Shown: in pieces, positions 20,203 through 26,325 of the stretch
Numbering within the stretch: position 1 is the first letter of the stretch
How the letters are laid out: each line of letters starts with the position of its first letter
Source: Larix sibirica
Taxonomy: Eukaryota > Streptophyta > Pinopsida > Pinales > Pinaceae
Direction of reading: 5' to 3'
Assembly: GCA_004151065.3 (NCBI GenBank)
Contig: NWUY0300050211.1
Coordinates: forward strand, 15,004 to 41,328
DNA length: 26,325 nucleotides
The notes under the pieces: generated by a model
What the model was told of the DNA's origin: nothing
The model's database searches: none
What the model saw: only the letters and a program-made list of their open reading frames with translations
Position numbers and translations under genes: made by a program

Positions 20203-23200
20203 TTAGAAAAATGGTAAGTTTCCTTGAGCATGAATAGATGAATCATGTCATTCTTCATAGAAAATGATGCCCACATCGGAGGAGAGAGCCCATTTAGATA
20301 AAATTTCATCCTTTGAATTAAATTCACGGTGAATGTGGAGAAAGCCAAGTCTCTAGAAGGTGGATTGGAGAGATCCAAATCTGTGCTGCAAACCGTCCAA
20401 AGCAATGGCCTGTAGTCGACATCTGTAATTTTGCCAATCCAAAATGACTTTAGAATCCCCAACTATCGATAATTGCCAAATATCCATATATGAAGTAAAA
20501 AGTAGGATCCCACATAACGAAAGGAGTTCGCTTCAAGTATTTGTACCCCTACCACATCCCATCCATAACTTATAAAAATTATTAGGGGCCAGCTTCGTAA
20601 TCATCCCTACTCCAGAAAATCCCCCCCCATTTGAGATGCACTGTCAAAGAAAGCAAAGGTAAATCCTACATCAATAAGAGGAGGGAAGACCTGCCGATGG
20701 TAATGTCCTTTGTAACGTTGCTGATAATCTTTGAATAAGGCTAGTGCTGAGTGACTCAACCTCAATAAATTTCTAGGGATCTCCTCAAATAAAACTGCAT
20801 TACAGTGCTTCCATAAGGACTAGCTAACGAAGGTAGGAAGAACATTGTAAAAACTGTCCCTTAACAACCAGTCCCAAAGAATGTCTTCAAAGGATCCAAT
20901 ACCCCAACGCTTATGCACAGATAGAGAGGACATAACCTCCTTCCAAACCAAGTGTCAAAATTGACAATCAACAAAAAGATGTTGCGAATTCTCTGGTTCC
21001 TTCCTACAAAGTATGCAAAAACTTGGACCTTGGCCGCTCCTTTTTATATAATTTTCCCAAGTGAGAATATTTTGTTCTAGAAGGATCCAACAAAAGCATT
21101 GTGTTTTCAATGGACAGCTCCAACCCCAAAGGCTCAAATTCCACCACTTTGCTAATCCATCCCATTTTTCCACTGTAATGACATCATAAGTAATATTGGC
21201 AATGATTTGTTAATTAATCACATTCCATGACCAGTAAAGGGATTCCTCTTTGTGAGACAAGAATATGCCAAAATGTTTTAAACCAATAATGTAATGGTGC
21301 CATTCAATTGATGACTCTCCCATAAGACCCATATAAGAGGCAAATCGCCAACAGTTTCCTCAGACTGTTGAAGCTTGATAAAAAACCTATGCCAGGAAAT
21401 ATATACCACGATCATGTAGTTGTTGAACTAGATGTGTAGATAAGATGGAATATTGATCACCTCCAACGATGGGATAATTTCCAACCTGAATTTGCATACC
21501 ATTGCCTCGTTTCTAGGCCAACCATATATTCAACACCTATATAGAATTCCTCAGGCCATTCCATATATTAGAGCCAGACATCGAAGCATGAAGGTCCCTG
21601 CGAATCCAATCCACCACTATACCAAAAAACATATATTTACCTCCCATAACCTTGCCCCACAAATCCTTTGAGAATAGGCATCACCACGGACTCTTTTCCC
21701 CCAAATATTTGTCAAAATAAAAGATAATTTTTACACCCCATCCACCTAATGGTTTTGTCTTGTCGATTTTCCCAACCCACCAAAGGAATTTTCTTATGTT
21801 CTTTAGTCCCCGACCATAAAAGTTGAAACATCATTGCCCGATCTTATTTAGTATGGATGTTTGATTTTCACCATTGACATCCAATAAACCAGGATATTAT
21901 CCAGTACATATTTAGTAAGGACCAGCAAACCCCCCAAAGACAGCCAGCGATAGCACCAGTGGTATAGTTTTTCTTCACTTTCCTCAATAACCACAACCAG
22001 TCGCAAGAAAAGTACCGATTAGGCTTCATAAAGTAGCCTAAATATTTTAAACTAGAATAAAGGCTATCAACTTTAAAGGGGAAATCTTGATGCAAGAATA
22101 ACTCAAAATATTCCTCAGAACCAGAGGTATAGAACCCAGATTTATCATCACTAATCAACATACCAGATGCTGCTCCAAAGAGATCCAAACATTCTTTAAT
22201 AACCAACCATTCCATAGGAGTCTCTTTACCAAACATAAAGACATCGTCCACAAAGAACAAATGGGTAATTTTAATCACATCAGAAATTTTAAACATAGTT
22301 AATTCTCCCTTAGCAATCACCCTGTGTAATAGGAGACTCAATCCTTCGATGACTAATAAGAACAAGTAAGGGGAAAGTGGGAACCCTTTTCAAAGGCCAC
22401 AAGAAATCCTAAAGAAGTCTTATGGAACTCCGTTAACCAACACAGAAAAATTGGCCGAGGTAACACAACCCATAATCCAGTTGGTGGCATCAAAAGAAAG
22501 TCCAATCTACAATAAAAGTTACCAGAGGAAAGACCAACTTACCCAATCATAAGATTTAACTAAGTTCACTTTGAGAATAGAAGCCTTTATCTTCTTCATC
22601 TTAATCGTATGCATACATTCTTTTTCCACACCGACTCCATCCATGACCTGTTGGTTTTTGAAGAATCCAAACTGCTCCTTCGATACAAATTTAGACAAGA
22701 CCGGTTTAATTCACTTTGTTGTAACTTTTTATATGACCTTGTACACCAAGTTACAAAGTGATATGGGACAAAATTCATTGAAGGATTTGGGATTATATCG
22801 TTTAGGGATTAAGGCAATAAGCGTCGCATTAAGTCCTCCACTGACCCGAGCCAAAATACGAGATTCCTTGACATCATCCGGAAGATCAAGACCAACCAAA
22901 TAAAAAAATTCCAAGAAAAACTCGACAACCCAGCCGTCAAGACTAGGGATTTTAAATTTTGCAAACCCACTCAAAATATGTTTAATTTATTCATGCATAA
23001 CCTGATCAACCACAAAACAACCTTCATCAAGGGAAAAAACTGGGGGGAGCATTGAATGACCTCTAGTTGATTTAACATATTATTGTCCCCAGGAATCAGG
23101 ATCCTGAAAAATGTGATGGAAATGATGAATAGCCCCCTCAACTAAATCAACTTGAGTATTGGGAATCCTCCCATCTAAATTTGGTGAGTTCCAAAATAGT

Positions 23201-23390
23201 ATTGATATTCCTTTGATGATTCGTATATCACTGGAAAAAAATTATGTTCTGGTCACCCTAGGATAACTAGATGGCTCGACTCTTTAAACGCCAGGTCGCC
23301 TCCTCAAGTTGTAATATTCCAAGCTTTCTACCTTCAAGCAACAAGATATATGATCTATCCTAAACTGATAGTATATTTCCAGCGTTACAT
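20203..23390 (-). mobile_element. LINE2: 5'-truncated L1-type element, minus strand
   Basis: This is a relative of LINE1 in the opposite direction. Protein-level similarity begins at 23390, just before the RT domain, and continues through RT, zf-RVT and RNase H to a plausible ORF2 stop (TAA, 20205-20203). ORF1 and the endonuclease are absent. Similarity ends exactly where an LTR-like sequence starts (23391), so the missing 5' part was lost either by truncation at insertion or when the LTR element arrived. Stops and frame changes are frequent throughout. The 3' boundary lies somewhere below 20203. Confidence 0.9.
20203..23390 (-). pseudogene. LINE2 ORF2 remnant: RT, zf-RVT and RNase H, broken
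   Basis: In minus-strand order: EEATWRLKSRAI (about 23310), a broken GDQN, KIPSLDGWVVEFF and PISLCNLVYK (22974-22729), SKEQFGFF, motif A LKVNLVKSYD with Asp now Asn (codon 22566-22564), LVNGVP, GFPLSPYLFLLVIEGL and FVDDVFMFG (motif C intact, 22254-22240), then SLKYLGYFMKPN and LWLLRKV. zf-RVT appears at 21173-20955 (CILCRKE...HLFVDC). RNase H is degraded: FFDSASQ just before the C8 run at 20622-20629, GDSKVILDW (about 20450) and HIHRKFN (about 20340). The longest open pieces are 22365-21868, 22974-22729 and 21173-20955. Without the motif A Asp, RT activity would be lost even if the frames were intact. Confidence 0.9.
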
Positions 23391-23543
23391 TGTCATGTCC
23401 CTTTATGGATGATCACCTAGGAGACAACTTATTAGGCTATCCAATTCCCGTAGGCTATAGTCGAGAAAGTAGGGAATTAATTAATTATTAAATGTCACCT
23501 AGGCTTAAAGTAGTTTATAAAGTGACATTAGTAATTAATTTTT

Positions 23544-23569
23544 AAAGTGACTTTATAAAAAGTCACTTT
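23544..23569. repeat. 11 bp perfect inverted repeat in the LTR-like block
   Basis: AAAGTGACTTT (23544-23554) and AAAGTCACTTT (23559-23569) are exact reverse complements with a 4-base loop (ATAA). Related AAGTGA or AAGTCA words recur at 23518, 23577, 23627 and 23645, upstream of the TATA box, where LTR enhancers usually lie. Confidence 0.85.
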
Positions 23570-23721
23570 GGATTAAAAAGTGATGGAAAAGTTTAAAAGG
23601 GGTTCAAAATGAAATTAAAAGGGAAAAAAGTCATTTTCTCCATAAAGTCACTTTTTAAATATTTTAATGAAAGAATTGGTCAAGGGGAAGTTAAAGAGTC
23701 ACAAGGGGGTAAATGAGAAAA

Positions 23722-23728
23722 TATAAAA
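23722..23728 (+). promoter_or_regulatory. TATA box of the LTR-like block
   Basis: TATAAAA, within GAAAATATAAAAAGGA, lies about 330 bases into the block. It is followed 25-40 bases later by a pyrimidine-rich CTCATTCTCTCCATTC stretch suitable for a transcription start. Direction is plus. Confidence 0.5.
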
Positions 23729-24009
23729 AGGACATGAGAGCTCATTCTCTCCATTCTTGTCAATTGCATTTTCGAAAACTAATAACTCTTGAGCTTCTAA
23801 GCTTCTCTTGGACGAAACCCTAGGAGGAAGTGAGAGTTTCGATAGTGCAACAATCTACCCTAGCTCTTGATGGTGGAGGATTCACTTCATATTTCTCAGT
23901 TGATTTTCAATTTCATGGATATACTTGCTTCATATCTAAATATTTTCATTATTTGCATAGGTTTTTTGTCTAGCAGAGTAGGTGCACTCAGTATTTGTAT
24001 TCTACTCAT

Positions 24010-24510
24010 GAGGAGAGGGCGCAATGGTTTATAATGTCATCTTGAGGAGGGTGCAGTCTTGAGATAGATTCCCTTCCATCTAGTCACAGTATATTTCATA
24101 AAAGGAGGGCGCATTAGTTAATTCAGTGACTAAATCGTGTGGGTAATAAGTGATTTGCATATGTTATCTATTTCTCTATGGAGGTCAACTTTTTATTGGT
24201 AAGCTACAACATTGAAGAGAGGGTGCATTGGGTAAAAGAAAGAGGCATCCTCTCTTGAGAATTCGTTGTTGCAGAAGTGGAGTTCCATAAGTCCGAGTGT
24301 TGGAGGATACCGTATCAATAAGGTTAAAGAAGAGTGAGGGCACACTCATAGATCTTACTGGTGCATAAATAGGTTGAGTTATTAAAATAAGAGAGTATCT
24401 TTAGTTTCCAAGTCGCGAAAGTTGTGGACGACCTGTTGACTGTGAAAAATATTGTTGAAGTGGATTTCATTATAGTGCAAGGGTGGTTTAAACAATGAAG
24501 AGAGTGCAAA
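24010..24510 (+). repeat. Six dispersed copies of a GARGAGRGGGYGCA-like word
   Basis: GAGGAGAGGGCGCAAT (24010), GAGGAGGGTGCAG (24044), GGAGGGCGCATTA (24114), GAAGAGAGGGTGCATTG (24214), GAAGAGTGAGGGCACAC (24329) and GAAGAGAGTGCAAA (24497) share one consensus in one orientation with irregular spacing. This suggests an array of related sites within the putative transcribed part of the LTR. Confidence 0.65.
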
Positions 24511-24840
24511 TGTAAATGAGTGAAAAATATTATTCCATTCTATCTTCTCCTTGTTGTTTGATGGAAAGTCATTTTACTTCCTGTAGCTGCTTGTCTTCTT
24601 CTATGTGGCATACTCAGTGTGGATGAGTTATTGAATGAAGTCATTGGGGTCAACTTGTGAAGGAATTTGAACCATTATTTTTGATGGGAAATTTATGAGT
24701 ATTACATTGCTTATCATCACCTACAACACTATCCTACTCTCTTATTTTCTTTGGGATAGAGGTACTCCTACACTGTAACTTCATGCTAATTATTTTCCAA
24801 GTCAAATACTGTTATGTATCATGTTAATGCCTTAAATCTA

Positions 24841-25220
24841 CAACTGTGATTTTCCTTTGGAAATCTGGTGTGAAGAATTTATTGTGGACTAAATCTATGC
24901 TTGAAGATGCATTTATCATACTCATTGTATACTGGTTCACTTGAGAAAGCATAAAAAAATTGTCAAGTTTCAAACAAAACCCATACAACAAACATGGTAC
25001 CTACAACACTCAAATATCATATGAGTATTCAGCCTATACTTATCAAGTGTCAGATAAGGTATTCAAGTGCACTTAATCTATAAGCAGATCCCAAACCAAG
25101 AGGTGTCATTCTACAATAAGGAATTAATAAATATCAATTCATAGTCACCTTAGCAGTCAATCTTGCGGGGAAGTTTGGGAAACGTTGGGAAAAAAATTGT
25201 TAGGAACCTTACACAATGGG
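24841..25220. other. No gene; 3' end of the LTR or older flank
   Basis: AT-rich text without coding frames. The LTR may extend into it. I see no RT, gag or LINE similarity on either strand. Confidence 0.45.
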
Positions 25221-25800
25221 ATTTGGACCAAATTCCGATGGCAGATTCGTCGTCCTTCTGACTTCATACTGTTGGTATAGTGACAATTGTTGGGTTCTCA
25301 AAACATCGTTTCACATGACGTTGCAATTCCGATGGAAGTGATTGCATCGCGACTACGACGAACATTATAGACACATGTCATGCAACATTTGTTTCTTTAA
25401 ATGCGTTAGCTGTCATTGCAATCTCGATGATATATCCTTCGACGTTTAATGTGTCTCTCATACAACGAAATGTATGTCGCAACAGAGACATAATATCCTT
25501 GAAATTCTCCACACAAACATCGCTATAGCGATGCACATTCGTCATGACTGTGACACTGTGGTTGTCAAAATTTCTGTCATACATAAGTTTAATCACACGC
25601 CATTCCACTTAGTAGTGTCGCGATTTCAACAGGATGAACGTCACAAGGGGCGATGACCACAGTTTCAATTCCGACATTTATGCCATAGCCCTGTCGGTTG
25701 TATCTGTCATAATGGCATTGCAAGACCGACGACCATTAAGAGATATGAATCTTGTACTGTTGTAATGGTCATTGCAATACTGATGAGTGTAAGTTAAAAA
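25221..25800. other. CpG-richer block with recurrent TTGCAA-N2-CYGAYGA word, possible DNA-transposon relic
   Basis: Composition shifts to more balanced GC with many CG dinucleotides (CGTCGTCC, CGCGACTACGACGAAC, GACCGACGACC). The word TTGCAATTCCGATGGA (25321) recurs as TTGCAATCTCGATGA (25416), TTGCAAGACCGACGA (about 25718) and TTGCAATACTGATGA (25773). AATTCCGATG also occurs at 25231 and AATTCCGAC near 25667. Such degenerate short-repeat arrays resemble the subterminal repeats of CACTA-type DNA transposons. No terminal inverted repeat or transposase is visible. The overlapping 60-76 codon frames (25378-25608 minus, 25474-25656 plus) are probably chance frames in this repetitive text. Confidence 0.4.
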
Positions 25801-26325
25801 TAAAAACAGATCCAATTCAGAGCTCCATCTCATGGTTAAGATAGTAAATAATACAATCCCCTGCCAACTCCCCACCTATGTTCTACCAGCTGGCACAACA
25901 ACATAACTTCTATATAAGAATGCCAACCCAACTCTTCCTTAATATCCTATCTTCAAAATATAAATACATACATGCCATCAAGAAGAAAGATTGTTGGTTC
26001 CATAAATAATTATACAACCGTGCATCATAAATATGAATATATGACATGTCAATATATTGACATGCAAATAAGGAGATAATTTCCTAATAACCTCATCAAA
26101 TTAAAATCTCTATAGGTTAAATGATCGATGGTGTTAAATTGAATGAGAATGCTTTTGGCATATATATGCATATGGTCTAACGGTTTTCCAAAATGGTTGT
26201 AGGTACCCAGTGTTTAGAACCAACATCAAATGAACCTCAACAAGCATACATTAGCATTGTAGGTTGCTTAAACTATTACAATGACATTTGACTGGAGTTC
26301 TATATTAGCATGGGTTGTAATTGGA
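25801..26325. other. Intergenic DNA, no gene seen
   Basis: AT-rich with no supported coding frame or element. The only structure of note is a 20 bp palindrome, listed separately. Confidence 0.5.
26045..26064. repeat. 20 bp perfect palindrome
   Basis: CATGTCAATATATTGACATG reads the same on both strands, with no loop and no mismatch. Neither an adjacent coding sequence nor a second copy is seen. Confidence 0.95.

Larger units (their letters stand above)
23391..24840 (+). mobile_element. LTR-like block, probable solo LTR of a gymnosperm Ty3/gypsy-type element
   Basis: The block starts with TGTCATGTCCC, a typical LTR opening, exactly where LINE2 similarity stops. It contains a TATA box (23722), about 330 bases in, then a C/T-rich leader (GAGCTCATTCTCTCCATTC) of the kind found after LTR transcription starts. 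I find no primer-binding site, gag or pol sequence after it, so a solo LTR is the best reading. The 3' end is uncertain: no CA followed by a copy of the preceding TACAT was found at a convincing distance. The plus orientation is inferred from the TATA box. Conifer LTRs of this style are known to be long, which fits. Confidence 0.55.

Noticed and set aside
24700-24712. TTACATTG at 24702 as the right target duplication of the LTR (matching TTACATTG at 23385-23392)
   Set aside because: The base pair before it is not CA, and the match includes the LTR's own first bases. It would place the end in mid-block without an LTR-type terminus.
25567-25579. CA-TACAT at about 25573 as the LTR right end
   Set aside because: This would make a 2.2 kb LTR running through the CpG-rich block, and the sequence after it shows no LINE2 continuation. 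A 5-base match is expected by chance.
1-26325. A new multi-gene functional system (defence, biosynthetic cluster or similar)
   Set aside because: No intact protein-coding gene is present. All recognisable coding sequence belongs to decayed LINE elements, and the unrecognised frames are short and broken.

Overview
This is a gene-poor, AT-rich stretch of a large plant nuclear genome, most likely a gymnosperm. The coding sequence that can be recognised is all plant LINE (L1-type) retrotransposon. It carries an ORF1 with a DUF4283-like domain and zinc knuckle, and an ORF2 with endonuclease, reverse transcriptase, zf-RVT and RNase H. There is also an LTR-like block of the style seen in conifer Ty3/gypsy elements. 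The gymnosperm placement is an inference from the repeat style and low gene density; there is no host gene to confirm it. I found no intact host gene, no tRNA or rRNA gene and no CRISPR array.

Layout. 1-4480: AT-rich DNA with one eroded 129-codon reading frame (1327-1755), two or three tRNA-like SINE heads (about 3380-3755) and short duplications. 4490-5790: a 5'-truncated LINE remnant on the minus strand (zf-RVT plus RNase H). 5915-6195: another SINE-like unit. 6200-12915: mostly featureless AT-rich DNA with local tandem duplications, microsatellites, one undetermined base (11218) and a short eroded reading frame near 10.3 kb. 12919-13282: two copies of a ~175 bp tandem repeat.

13299-19819 is the centrepiece: a full-length LINE on the plus strand. 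It is bounded by a perfect 13 bp target-site duplication (13286-13298 and 19820-19832) and ends in a short A tract. Its ORF1 (13713-15456) and ORF2 (15453-19567) overlap by ATGA. Both are broken, with about 18 stop codons and 3 frameshifts in total, and the RT and endonuclease each have a substituted catalytic Asp. 20203-23390 is a second, 5'-truncated LINE on the minus strand, also with a dead RT. It stops exactly where an LTR-like block starts with TGTCATGTCCC (23391 to about 24840). 25221-25800 is a CpG-richer block with a recurrent TTGCAA..CYGAYGA motif, perhaps part of a DNA transposon. The rest has little structure apart from a 20 bp perfect palindrome at 26045.

The elements do not form a working pathway. 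The window is a layered record of retrotransposon insertion and decay. The stop codons look largely like C-to-T and G-to-A changes, as expected for DNA kept methylated and silent. I see no convincing new functional system. The most informative observations are the exact boundaries of the main LINE, the ORF1/ORF2 junction, the SINE-like heads, the LINE2/LTR junction and the motif-rich blocks at 24.0-24.5 kb and 25.2-25.8 kb.
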